From CAVRQM01 sp963838805 (GTDB taxonomy: Bacteria > Pseudomonadota > Alphaproteobacteria > Acetobacterales > Acetobacteraceae): a DNA stretch of 64,000 nt. The notes beneath the pieces were generated by a model. The model had not been told where the DNA came from, searched no databases, and saw only the letters and a program-made list of their open reading frames with translations. The stretch is taken from positions 1 through 64,000 of the forward strand of contig CAWISK010000015.1 in NCBI GenBank assembly GCA_963838805.1, in the 5' to 3' direction. Positions 36,479 through 46,224 of the stretch are shown piece by piece (position 1 is the first letter of the stretch; each line of letters begins with the position of its first letter). A program made the position numbers and the translations under genes.

Positions 36479-37916
36479 TCAGGCGCTCGCCTGGCTGATG
36501 AACTTGGTCACCAGATACGGCTCGATCCCTTCCGACCCACCCTCGCTGCCATAGCCGCTGTCCTGCACGCCGCCGAACGGGGTTTCCGGCAAGGCGAGTC
36601 CGTGATGATTGATCCCCATCATGCCGGCCTCGACCGCGGCGGCGATCGCAGTCGCGGTCCTGGCGGAGCGGGTATAGGCGTAGGACGCAAGGCCGTACGG
36701 CAGCCGGTTCGCCTCCGCCACGGCTTCGTCGAAGCCTCCGAAGGGTGCGATGACAGCGAGCGGCCCGAACGGTTCCTCGTTCATCACTCGCGCATCGGTG
36801 GGCACATCGGTCAGGATGGTTGGCTCGAAGAAATAGCCCTTGTTGCCGATCCGCTTGCCCCCGGTACGCACCGTCGCACCATGCTGCACGGCATCGGCGA
36901 TGAACCCCTCCATCGCCTCGACGCGCCGAGCATGGGCGAGCGGCCCCATCGTCGTGCCTTCCGCCAGCCCGTCGCCCACGCGCGCGGCCTGCATTTTCGC
37001 GGTGAACTTCTCCAGAAACGGCTCATAGGCCTTCTGCTGCACCAGGAACCGGGTTGGCGCGATGCACACCTGGCCCGCGTTGCGCAACTTGTTCGCGGTC
37101 AGGATATTGGCCGCGAGATCGAGATCGGCGTCGTCGAACACGATGGCCGGCGCGTGCCCGCCCAATTCCATCGTCACCCGCTTCATATGCGCACCCGCCA
37201 GTGCGGCAAGCTGCTTGCCCACCGCCGTCGAGCCGGTGAACGAAATCTTGCGGATCACCGGATGCGGAATGAGGTATTGGCTGATCTCCGCCGGCACGCC
37301 GAACACCAGATTGACCACGCCCGGCGGCAGGCCGGCATCGACAAAGGCACGGACGAGCTCCGCACAACTCGCCGGCGTCTCCTCCGGTCCCTTGATGATG
37401 ATCGAGCAGCCAGTGGCGACCGCGCCCGCGATCTTGCGCACCGCCTGGTTGATCGGGAAGTTCCACGGCGTGAAGGCCGCGACCGGCCCGATCGGCTCCT
37501 TCACCACCAAGCTGGTAGATGCCCTCGCCGCGCGCCGGGATCACCCGGCCATAGGCCCGCCTGCCCTCCTCGGCATACCAGTCGATCGTGTCGGCGGCCC
37601 CCAGCGTCTCGACGCGCGCCTCGGCCAGCGGCTTGCCCTGCTCCATCGTCATCAGCCGCGCGATATCCTCGCCACGGTCGCGAATGTGCTGTGCGGCGCG
37701 ATGCATGACACGCGCGCGCTCGAAGGCGCTGACCTTCCGCCATGCCGCAAATGCCCGCTGCGCCACCTCCAGCGCCGCGTCCAGATCGGCCTGGCCGGCA
37801 TGCGCCACGCGGCCCAGCACGTCGCCGGTGGCCGGGTTCAGCACCTCCAGCGTGCGGCCGGAGGCGCTGGCGCGCCATTCATTGTCGATCAGCAGCGAAA
37901 CGTCGGCATACGCCAT
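36479..37916 (-). CDS. NAD(P)-dependent succinate-semialdehyde dehydrogenase-type ALDH, one frameshift
   Basis: The first frame from ATG 37916 covers LIDNEWRASASGRTLEVLNP to GEGIYQL at about 37511, and the second continues VVKEPIGPVAAFTPWNFPIN (the PWNFP motif) with MELGGHAPAIVFDDADLD (Glu) and NAGQVCIAPTRFLVQ (catalytic Cys). Removing one T in AGCTTGGTG gives a normal ~478-aa enzyme of the GabD/SSADH group. The context suggests aldehyde oxidation alongside the molybdenum enzyme upstream. The break is probably a sequence error because both halves are perfectly conserved-looking. Confidence 0.82.
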
Positions 37917-37977
37917 GCGGGCCTCCTTCGAACGCGGCGGCAGACTATGCCGTGGCGTCCGATCAGGCCAGCCCGCC

Positions 37978-40171
37978 TCAGGCCGTCAGCACGTCCTCGA
38001 TGCGGATCGGCACCGAGCGCACCCGGCGGCCGGTGGCGTGATACACGGCGTTGGCCACCGCCGGCGCCACCCCCACCATCGGCAGCTCGCCCAGCCCACG
38101 TGCGCCGAGCGGGTTCGCCTCCTGGTCGTCGTTGGGCACCAGATAGGTCTTGATGTCCGGGATGTCGGCGTTCACCGGCATCAGGTACTCGGCCACGTTC
38201 ATGTTGACGTAGCGGCCGACATGCGGATCGACTAGCGTCTTTTCCAGCAGCGCCATGCCGATGCCGAAGGTGATGCCGCCGATCAGCTGGCTGCGCGCCG
38301 TCTTGGCGTTCATCACGCGCCCGCAATCGAACGCACCGACCCAGCGCGACACGCGGATTTCGCCCAGATCGGGATCGACACGCACCTCACAGAACTGCGC
38401 GCCGAAGCTGTGGATGGAAAAGTGCTTCTTCTCATCGCCCGGCTTCGCCTCGGCGGCCGCCTCGACATGCTCCACGCCTGCCCGCGCCATCAGCTCGGCG
38501 GCACTCAGTCTGCCATCGGGACCGATCACGACGCCGCCATCGAAGCGCATCCCGTCGGGCGCCGCGCCCTGCCAGAACCCCTGCGCCATCGCGAACAGCG
38601 TGTCGCGCAACTGCTCGCAGGCGGCGCGCACGGCGGGGCCGACCCCGGCCACGGTCTGCGAGCCGCCGCTGACCGGCGCCGGCGGAAACGCGCTGTCGCC
38701 CAGTTCGACGCGCACCCGCGTCACCGGCAGGCCGAGCGCCTCCGCCGCCACCTGGGTCAGGACGGTGTAGGTGCCGGTGCCGAGATCCTGCGAGCCCGTC
38801 CGCACCGTGGCGATGCCCTCGGCATCCAGCCGCACCCGCGCCCGTGCCGCGCTGCGGTTCATGGGGTACGTGCTGGTCGCCATGCCCCAGCCCACCAGCA
38901 TCCGCCCGTCGCGCATCGAGCCGGGCTTCGCGCTACGACGGCTCCAGCCGAACATCTCGGAACCGACCGCATAGCACTCGCGCAGCTTCTTGGCCGAGAA
39001 CGGCTTGTTCTCGTGCAGGTCGGCTTCCGCGTAGTTGCGCAGCCGCAACTGCACCGGATCCATGCCGAGCTCGCTCGCCAGCTCGTCCATCGCGCATTCC
39101 AGCGCGTACACGCCGGTCGCCTCGCCGGGTGCGCGCATATAGGTGGGCAAGCCCTGGTTGACCGCGACCAGCCGGTGCGTCACCGCCGCATTCGGCACCG
39201 CGTACAGCATCTCGGAAGGCCAGGCCGAACGGCTCGGAGAACTCGCCGAAATCGCCGGCCGACATCTGGCTGTAGCCGTCATGGCGCAACGCCACGATAC
39301 GACCGTCGCGGTCCGCGCCCAGCTTCACCGTCTGGATCGTTTCGGGCCGGTAGCCGTTCGAGGTGAACATCTGCGCACGGGTCAGCTCCAGCTTCACCGG
39401 CCGCCCGACCATGCGCGCGGCCATCGCCGCGAGGGTGGCCGGCGGCCAGCAATTGCCCTTGCAGCCGAAGCCGCCGCCCACATACGGGTCGATCACCCGC
39501 ACGTTCGCCTGCGGCAGGCCGAACATCCCGGCCAGCGTCTTGTTCGCCCCGCTGATGCCCTGGGTCGCGTGCCACACCGTCAGATGGTCGCCGTCCCAGC
39601 GTGCGATTGTGGCGTGCGGCTCCATCGGGTTGTGGTGCTCGACCGGGGTCGTGTAGGTCGCCTCGATGCGCACCTGCGCCGCCGCCAGCGTCCCGTCCGG
39701 GTCGCCGCGGCGGCTGTCCGGCGGGCGGGTTCCGAAACGGAATTCCTTCGGCACGTACGCCTGATCGAGCGCATCGTCCATCCGCGCCACGAACGCCGCC
39801 GGCTGATACGACACGCGCACGCGCGCCGCCGCTGCCTGCGCCTGTTCCAGCGTCTCGGCCACGACGATCGCGACATGCTGACCGTTGTAGGAGATGCTGG
39901 CGTCCTGCAGCACCGGGCCGGGCACCGATTGCATCTTCGCCGGCACGCGATGCAGGCGCAGCGCGTTATCCGGCGTGATGACCGCAAGCACACCGGCCAT
40001 CGCCCGCGCCTCTGCGGCGTCGATCCCCGTGATGGTGCCGGCGCTGATCGTGCTCTGCACCAGCGCGGCGTACGCCATGCCGGGCTGGTGGAACTCGGCG
40101 GCATACTGCGCGGCGCCCGTAACCTTGGCGCGCCCGTCGCGGCGGTCGATCGGCAGGCCGATGACGTCCAT
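37978..40171 (-). CDS. molybdopterin-binding subunit of aldehyde/xanthine oxidoreductase, one frameshift
   Basis: ATG 40171 begins MDVIGLPIDRRDGRAKVTGA, the usual N-terminus of periplasmic CO-dehydrogenase-like large subunits. EHHNPMEPHATIARWDGDHL, DPYVGGGFGCKGNCWPPATL and PTYMRAPGEATGVYALECAM are Moco-binding motifs; RGLGELPMVGVAPAVANAVY holds the catalytic Glu. The frame breaks near 39217 between FSEPFGLA and SEMLYAVPNAAVTHRLVAVN; removing one base rejoins it (~731 aa). It works with the FAD and 2Fe-2S genes upstream in the same operon (PaoC-like), oxidising aldehydes. Confidence 0.85.
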
Positions 40172-40184
40172 GATCCGGCCCTCC

Positions 40185-41160
40185 TCAGACCAGCGCGGCC
40201 AATGCGCGCACCATCGCGCGCTGCGCCAGCGCGACCTTGAATCCGTTGTCCCGCCGCGGCCGCGCGCCCTGCACGGCAATCGACGCCGCCTGTGCGAACA
40301 CATCCTCGCCGCGCTGCTTGCCGCGCAACGCCGCCTCCGCCGCCGGCGCTCGCCACGGCTTGGTGCCGACACCGCCCAGCGCCACCCGCGCATCGCTGAT
40401 CGTGCCGTCAGGCTCCACATCCAGCGCCACCGCGGCCGAGACCACGGCCCATTCGAAGCTCGCCCGGTCGCGCACCTTGAGATAGGCCGAGTGCCGCGCC
40501 AGCGCCGACGCCGGAATCCGGATTGCCGCGATCAGTTCGGCCGGGCGCAGCACCGTCTCGATATTCGGATGATCCTCGGGCAGCAGGTGGAAATCGACCA
40601 GCTTCACCTCGCGAGCGCCCTCCGGCCCGTGCAGCTCCAGCACCGCGTCCAGCGCCACCAGCGCCACGGCCAAGTCCCCCGCATTGGTGGCGATGCAATG
40701 CTCGCTGCCGCCCAGGATGGCGTGCAGCCGGTTCTCTCCCTCGATTGCAGGGCAGCCGGAGCCGGGCACGCGCTTGTTGCAGGCGAAGCCGGTATCGCGG
40801 AAATAGCCGCAGCGCGTGCGTTGAAGCAGATTGCCGCCGATCGTCGCCATGTTGCGCACCTGCGGCGAGGCCGACGCCAGCAGCGCCTGCGACACCGACC
40901 GGATAGTCGCGCGCCACCGCCGGATGCGCCGCCGTATCGCTCATATGCGCGAGCGCCCCGATCCGCAGCCCCTTCGGCCCCGCCTCGATGGTGTCGGACA
41001 GGACGAAATCGAGATCGACCAGCCTTGCCGGCCGCTCGTCATCATCCTTCAGCCGCTGCATCAAATCGGTGCCGCCGGCGATATACGCCGACGGCTTCTC
41101 CGTCGCCGCGCGCCACGCCGCCGCCTCGCTGCGCGGACGCACCAGCTCGAACGCCTGCAT
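40185..41160 (-). CDS. FAD-binding subunit of aldehyde oxidoreductase, one frameshift
   Basis: ATG 41160 overlaps the stop of the 2Fe-2S gene (ATGA). MQAFELVRPRSEAAAWRAAT and YIAGGTDLMQRLKDD (FAD pyrophosphate motif) are followed near 40897 by a one-base break; the second frame continues SQALLASASPQVRNMATIGG with N and LLQRTRCGYFRD. The CGYFRDTGFACNKRVPGSGC segment has Cys residues like the PaoB 4Fe-4S loop. Restored length is about 325 aa. Electron transfer subunit between Moco and 2Fe-2S centres. Confidence 0.83.
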
Positions 41161-41759
41161 CACGCCTCTCCCGGCTGCGCCGCGTCGCGGATCGCATCGA
41201 CGATGTGCGGATAGGCGCCGCACCGACAGATATTGCCGCTCATCCATTCGCGGATGGCGGCGTCGTCCGTCGCGTGGCCCTCCTCGATCAGCGCCACCGC
41301 CGACATGATCTGTCCCGGTGTGCAATAGCCGCACTGGAATCCGTCATGCTTGAGGAAGGCGGCCTGCACCGGATGCAGATCCTCGCCATCGGCCAACCCT
41401 TCGATCGTGGTCACTTCGTGCCCATCGCACCGCGCCGCGAGCGTCAGGCAGGAGACCACGCGGCGGCCATCGACATGCACCGTGCAGGCCCCGCAACTGC
41501 CGCGGTCGCAGCCCTTCTTCGTGCCGGTCAGGCGCGCGTACTCGCGCAGCGCATCCAGCAACGAGGTGCGCGGGTCGATGCTCCAGGCAAGCGCCTCGCC
41601 ATTGACCCGCACTGACACATCAATGACCGCGCTTCCGGCTCCCTCCGTCGCCGCCGGCGCCTCTGTCGCCCCGCCAGGCATGGCTGGTGCCAGCATCGCC
41701 ATTCCCCCCGCCGCCGAGCTGCCCAGCAGCGTGCGGCGCGTGACCCCGTCGGTGCCCAT
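41160..41759 (-). CDS. 2Fe-2S subunit of aldehyde oxidoreductase with Tat signal
   Basis: 199 aa. The N-terminus has the twin-arginine motif TRRTLLGSSAAGGMAMLAPA, so the complex is exported folded to the periplasm. Two iron-sulfur clusters: CDRGSCGACTVHVDGRRVVS with a following Cys, and CGYCTPGQIMSAVALIEEGH with CRCGAY. This order (FeS-FAD-Moco) and the Tat signal are those of PaoABC. First gene of the operon. FdhD at 59 kb may sulfurate related cofactors, but XDH-family enzymes normally use a dedicated chaperone not seen here. Confidence 0.88.
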   Translation of the reverse strand: MGTDGVTRRTLLGSSAAGGMAMLAPAMPGGATEAPAATEGAGSAVIDVSVRVNGEALAWSIDPRTSLLDALREYARLTGTKKGCDRGSCGACTVHVDGRRVVSCLTLAARCDGHEVTTIEGLADGEDLHPVQAAFLKHDGFQCGYCTPGQIMSAVALIEEGHATDDAAIREWMSGNICRCGAYPHIVDAIRDAAQPGEA

Positions 41760-41884
41760 TGTCAGGCCCTCCCGCTGTCCGGGAGCAAACGCGAAACCCT
41801 GCCGGGTGTGGCGTCACGAAGACGCGAGCCTACAAACGCGCGTGGGCGCCCGCTCGTTACGCGGGATCGACTATGGCTCTCGGC

Positions 41885-42635
41885 TCACGCCTGCTCCGTA
41901 TCCAGGGCGTATCCGGCGGCCCGCACCGTGCGCACGACGTCGAGTTCGTCCGGCCCGTTGATCGACTTGCGCAGGCGGCGGATATGCACGTCCACGGTGC
42001 GCGGCTCCACATGGATGTCCGCCCCCCACACCGCGTCCAGCAGCTCCTCGCGCGAGAACACGCGCCGCGGGTGCTGCAGGAAGAACTCCAGGAGACGGAA
42101 CTCGGTGGGGCCGAGATGGATGGAGCGATCGCCGCGTTGCACGCGATGCGCCGCGAGGTCCATGGAGAGGTCGTGAAAGCTCAACCGCCCCTTGGCCGGC
42201 ACCGCGTTCGAGCGGCGCAGCAGGGCGCGCATGCGCGCCAGCAGCGCCTCCGGTACTGAACGGCTTCGTGATGTAGTCGTCGGCACCCGTGTTCAGCCCG
42301 CGCACCGCGTCCTGGTCCTCGGTGCGCGCCGTCACCATGATCACCGGCAGGTCGCGCGTGGCGCTGCGCCTGCGGATCTGCCGGCACACCTCGATGCCCG
42401 ACATGACCGGCAGCATCCAGTCCAGCAGCACGATGTCGGGCTGCGTCTCGGCGATGCGGGTCAGTGCCTCCTGCCCGTCCGCCGCTTCCTCGACGCGAAA
42501 GCCCTGCCTCTCGAGATTGTAGCGCAGCATCGTGGCGAGCGCCGCCTCGTCCTCGACCACCAGCACCAGCGGCCGCGCGAGGGCTGCCGGCCCCTCCACC
42601 GGACGGCCGGAATCATCCTCACGTGCCCGTGGCAT
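41885..42635 (-). CDS. phoB: PhoB-type response regulator, one frameshift
   Basis: The start at 42635 (MPRAREDDSGRPVEGPAALA) is a guess. The receiver domain has LVLVVEDEAALATMLRYNLE, the phospho-acceptor Asp in DIVLLDWMLPVMSGIEVCRQ, and GADDYITKPFS with Thr/Lys. Near 42254 the frame shifts by one base; the second frame gives EALLARMRALLRRS and the winged helix SIHLGPTEFRLLEFFLQHPR, REELLDAVWGADIHVEPRTV and DVHIRRLRKSI. Removing A from CAGTACCGG yields FSPEALLARM. Last gene of the pst operon, so it probably controls it. No phoR is adjacent. Confidence 0.85.
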
Positions 42636-42695
42636 CGCCCACGCTCCGTTCCCCTGCAATCTGCTGATTGTTCCGCTCGCCACGCGCATCGCGCC

Positions 42696-43457
42696 CTACT
42701 CCCGTCCTGGCCGTACAACGGCGGAGGACCCGGCGGCGCCCTTCGGCCGGGTCTCGGTCAGCGGCTCGCCGCGTGCCGTGTAGTACACCGTCTCGGCGAT
42801 GTTCGTGGCATGGTCGCCGATGCGCTCAAGGTTCTTCGCCACGAACAGCAGATGCGCGCAGGGCGTGATGTTGCGCGGGTCTTCCATCATGTAGGTCATC
42901 AGCTCGCGAAACAACGCGGTGTAGATGTCGTCAATCTTCTCGTCGGAGCGCCACACTTCGAGCGCTCGCTCCGCGTCGCCGGCGTCCGCCGCGTCGATCA
43001 CGAGCTTCAGGTTTTCCTGCACCAGCTGCGCCATGTGGCTCAGCCCGGACAGCGTGAACGGCAGGCTGAACTGGCTCAGCACCAGGCTGCGCTTGGCGAC
43101 GTTCGCGGCGTAGTCGCCGATCCGCTCCAGCGCCGCCGTCACCTTCAGCGAGGAGACGATCTGCCGCAGATCCTGCGCCACCGGCTGGCGCAGGGCCAGC
43201 AGGCGAATCGTCATCTGCTCGATCTCACGCTCCAGCGCGTCCACTCCGGGATCGGCCTCGACCGCGCGCGTGGCGGCATCGCTGTCATTGGACAGCACCG
43301 CCTGGCAGGCCATGGCGACCTGATCCTCCACCAGACCGCCCATCCGGTTGATCAGTGCGTGCAGCCGGATCAGCTCCTGCTCGTACCGTGTCACGATATG
43401 CGCCGCCTCTGATATGCGCACGCCCTGCCCCGGGCCACGCTCGGCATCCTGGGTCAT
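42696..43457 (-). CDS. phoU: phosphate transport regulator PhoU
   Basis: 253 aa; ATG 43457 overlaps the pstB stop (ATGA). Two repeats of three helices are visible: IVTRYEQELIRLHALINRMG...ALERIGDYAANVAKRSLVLS and ENLKLVIDAADAGDAERALE...VAKNLERIGDHATNIAETVY, with the ERIGD metal-binding motif in each. It links the Pst transporter to PhoR/PhoB signalling. Confidence 0.94.
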   Translation of the reverse strand: MTQDAERGPGQGVRISEAAHIVTRYEQELIRLHALINRMGGLVEDQVAMACQAVLSNDSDAATRAVEADPGVDALEREIEQMTIRLLALRQPVAQDLRQIVSSLKVTAALERIGDYAANVAKRSLVLSQFSLPFTLSGLSHMAQLVQENLKLVIDAADAGDAERALEVWRSDEKIDDIYTALFRELMTYMMEDPRNITPCAHLLFVAKNLERIGDHATNIAETVYYTARGEPLTETRPKGAAGSSAVVRPGRE

Positions 43458-44308
43458 CCGAACCGTCCCGTCACGTATTCCTGGGTGCGCTTTTGCACGG
43501 GGTTGGTGAACATCTGCGCCGCCGTCCCGCTCTCGACCAGCTCGCCCAGATAGAAGAACGCCACCCGGTCGGCACAGCGCGCGGCCTGCTGCATGTTGTG
43601 GGTGACAATGGCGAGGGTGAAATCCTGGGTCAGCTCGTCGATCAGCTCCTCCACCTTCAGCGTGCTGATCGGGTCGAGCGCGCTGGTCGGCTCGTCGAGC
43701 AGGATCAGCTCGGGCCGGGTCGCGATCGTGCGGGCAATGCACAGCCGCTGCTGCTGGCCGCCGGAAAGCCCCGTGGCCGATGCGCCCAGCCGGTCGCGCA
43801 CCTCGTCCCATAGTGCCGCGCGCGTCAGCGACCACTCCACCCGCTCATCCATCCGCGCTTTGCTCAACTTCTCGTGCAGCTTCACGCCAAAGGCGATGTT
43901 GTCGTAGATCGACATCGGGAACGGCGTCGGCTTCTGGAACACCATGCCGACCCGGCTCCGCAGCGCGTTCACGTCGATGTCCGGGCCTATGATGTTCTCG
44001 CCGTCCAGCATCACCTCGCCGGTGGCGCGCTGACCGGGATAGAGGTCGTACATCCGGTTCAGCACCCGCAGTAGCGTCGATTTGCCGCAGCCGGACGGCC
44101 CGATCAGCCCCGTCACCTGCTTGTCCGGCAGATCGAGGTTGATGCCCTTCAGTGCCCGGTTGCCGCCGTAGAAGAAATCCAGATTGCGGATGCTCACGCG
44201 CGGAGCATTGGCGGGATCGTTTGCCAGCGCCTGGAACGCGGCCGGGGAAGCACCCTGGGAGGTCTGCACCGCCTGCTGGACCGCCAACCCGGTCTCCTGA
44301 TCCGCCAT
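43454..44308 (-). CDS. pstB: phosphate ABC transporter ATP-binding protein PstB
   Basis: 284 aa from ATG 44308 with GGGAG upstream. Walker A is GPSGCGKSTLLRVLNRM, signature LSGGQQQRLCIARTIA, Walker B LILLDEPTSALDP and the His-switch VTHN. DLYPGQRATGEVMLDGENII and MVFQKPTPFPMSIYDNIAFG are PstB-specific. Energises phosphate uptake. Confidence 0.95.
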   Translation of the reverse strand: MADQETGLAVQQAVQTSQGASPAAFQALANDPANAPRVSIRNLDFFYGGNRALKGINLDLPDKQVTGLIGPSGCGKSTLLRVLNRMYDLYPGQRATGEVMLDGENIIGPDIDVNALRSRVGMVFQKPTPFPMSIYDNIAFGVKLHEKLSKARMDERVEWSLTRAALWDEVRDRLGASATGLSGGQQQRLCIARTIATRPELILLDEPTSALDPISTLKVEELIDELTQDFTLAIVTHNMQQAARCADRVAFFYLGELVESGTAAQMFTNPVQKRTQEYVTGRFG

Positions 44309-44319
44309 CACGATCTCCC

Positions 44320-45168
44320 TCAGCCGGCGCGCGAGCGCAGCACGTAACGCGCGCCGATGCTGATCAGCAGCACGAACAGCGTCATCAACAAGGCCCCCGC
44401 CCAGGCCAGCGTGTGCCAGGCGTCATACGGACTCAGCGCGAACTGGAAGATGACCACGGGCAGGTTGGCCATCGGCTGCGCCAGATTGGTACTCCAGTAC
44501 TGGTTGTTCAGCGCGGTGAACAGCAGCGGCGCCGTCTCGCCGCTGATGCGGGCGATGCCCAGCAGCAGCCCGGTGACCATCCCGGTCCGCGCCGCCGGGT
44601 ACAGCACGCTCACGATCATGCGCCAGTGCGGGGCGCCCAGCGCCAGCGCCGCCTCGCGCATCTGCACCGGCACCAGGCGCATCGTCTCGTCGGTGGTGCG
44701 CACCACCACCGGCAGCAGGATGAAGGCCAGCGCCGCCGCACCCGCCCAGCCGGAGAAATGTCCGCTCTGCCGCACCACGAGCTGATAGACGAACAGGCCG
44801 ATGATGATGGACGGTGCGGAGAGCAGGATGTCGTTGACGAAGCGGATCACCTCGGCCACGGCACCCTTGCGCCCGTACTCGGCAAGGTGCGTGCCCGCCA
44901 GCACGCCGATCGGCGCCCCCACGATCACTGCCACCGCGATCATCACCGTGCTGCCGAAGATCGCGTTGAGCAGGCCGCCATCGGCTCCGGGCGGCGGCGT
45001 CATCTCGGTGAACAGCCTGAGGCTGAGCGCGCCGAAACCGTTGATCAGTGTCACGCCCATGATCCAGACCAGCCAGAACACGCCGAACACCGTGGCCGCC
45101 GTGGACAGTCCCAAGGCGATCCCGCTGCGCAGGCGGCGTCGTCGCGCGAGCGCCGATGTCCGCGCCAT
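44320..45168 (-). CDS. pstA: phosphate ABC transporter permease PstA
   Basis: 282 aa with six predicted membrane segments (for example GIALGLSTAATVFGVFWLVW, GSTVMIAVAVIVGAPIGVLA, AWAGALLMTLFVLLISIGAR). The EAALALGAPHWRMIVSVLYP loop is the EAA motif that contacts PstB. ATG 45168 overlaps the pstC stop. Confidence 0.94.
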   Translation of the reverse strand: MARTSALARRRRLRSGIALGLSTAATVFGVFWLVWIMGVTLINGFGALSLRLFTEMTPPPGADGGLLNAIFGSTVMIAVAVIVGAPIGVLAGTHLAEYGRKGAVAEVIRFVNDILLSAPSIIIGLFVYQLVVRQSGHFSGWAGAAALAFILLPVVVRTTDETMRLVPVQMREAALALGAPHWRMIVSVLYPAARTGMVTGLLLGIARISGETAPLLFTALNNQYWSTNLAQPMANLPVVIFQFALSPYDAWHTLAWAGALLMTLFVLLISIGARYVLRSRAG

Positions 45169-46160
45169 CACGCCTTCCCCTCGCGCCGCGCCAGACGCAG
45201 CAACAGCAGCTTGGCGCAGGCCAGCACGATGAAGGTGACGACAAACAGCACAAAGCCCAACGCGATCAGCGAGGAGCGATAGATATCGGAATCGGCCTCG
45301 GTGAACTCGTTGGCGATCACCGCCGCGATCGAGTTGCCGGGCATCAGCAGCGATGCGCTGAAATCGTGCGCGTTGCCCAGCACGAACGTCACCGCCATCG
45401 TCTCGCCCAGCGCCCGGCCCAGGCCGAGAAAGATGCCGCCGACCACCGCCGTCCTGGTGTACGGCAGCACCACGCCGCGCACCACCTCCCAGCGCGTGGC
45501 ACCAAGCCCGAACGCCGCCTCGCGCAGCGAGGTCGGCACCAGCGCGAACACGTCGCGCATCACCGATGAGATGAACGGGATCACCATGACGCCCAGGATG
45601 ATCCCCGCAGTCAGCATGCCGATGCCGAGCGGCGGGCCGCTGAACAGCGCGCCGATGAAGGGAATCGGCCCAAGCGTGTCGCTCAGCCAGGGTTCGACGA
45701 TATCGCCCATCACGGGGGCGAACACGAACAGCCCCCACATGCCATAGATGATGCTGGGAATGCCGGCCAGCAGCTCGACTGCCGCTGCTACCGGCCCGCG
45801 CAACCATTTCGGCGCTACTTCGGTCAGGAACACCGCGATGCCGAAGCTCACGGGAATGGCAAGCAGCATGGCCAGCAGCGATGTCACCAGCGTCCCGTAG
45901 ATCGGCACCAGAGCGCCGAAATTCTTCTGCACCGGATCCCATGCCGAGGAGTACAGGAAGGCGAAGCCGAATTTCCGAAACGCCGGAATGCCGCCGTACA
46001 GCATCCCCAGGGCGATTGCGACGAGGCTCACGAGCACGAATCCGGCCGCGCTGCCGACCACGGCGCGGAAGACGCGATCGCCGCCGGCACCGGAGCGTCC
46101 GCGCACCACCGGCCCGATGCCTGCACCTCCGTGGCGGCTGATGACGGCTGTGTGCGACAT
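45168..46160 (-). CDS. pstC: phosphate ABC transporter permease PstC
   Basis: 330 aa. Transmembrane segments include FVLVSLVAIALGMLYGGIPA, PIYGTLVTSLLAMLLAIPVS and GFVLFVVTFIVLACAKLLLL; the EAA loop is REAAFGLGATRWEVVRGVVL, and GLGRALGETMAVTFVLGNAH is the conserved PstC segment. Follows pstS after a 64-bp gap with a hairpin. Confidence 0.94.
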   Translation of the reverse strand: MSHTAVISRHGGAGIGPVVRGRSGAGGDRVFRAVVGSAAGFVLVSLVAIALGMLYGGIPAFRKFGFAFLYSSAWDPVQKNFGALVPIYGTLVTSLLAMLLAIPVSFGIAVFLTEVAPKWLRGPVAAAVELLAGIPSIIYGMWGLFVFAPVMGDIVEPWLSDTLGPIPFIGALFSGPPLGIGMLTAGIILGVMVIPFISSVMRDVFALVPTSLREAAFGLGATRWEVVRGVVLPYTRTAVVGGIFLGLGRALGETMAVTFVLGNAHDFSASLLMPGNSIAAVIANEFTEADSDIYRSSLIALGFVLFVVTFIVLACAKLLLLRLARREGKA

Positions 46161-46191
46161 GATGCGGACTACGTCTCCTGCGACATGCGGG

Positions 46192-46215
46192 GCGCGCCGA
46201 TCCGTATCGGCGCGC
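46192..46215 (-). promoter_or_regulatory. hairpin between pstS and pstC
   Basis: A 10-bp GC-rich stem (plus strand GCGCGCCGAT / ATCGGCGCGC) with a CCGT loop lies about 10 bp after the pstS stop. Such hairpins allow higher expression of the binding protein than of the permeases, by partial termination or mRNA protection. That role is inferred. Confidence 0.6.
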
Positions 46216-46224
46216 GCCAGTCCA

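Noticed and set aside
42696..43835. A longer N-terminus for PhoU reaching into pstB
   Set aside because: The extension is the shadow of pstB; ATG 43457 overlaps the pstB stop and gives the family length.
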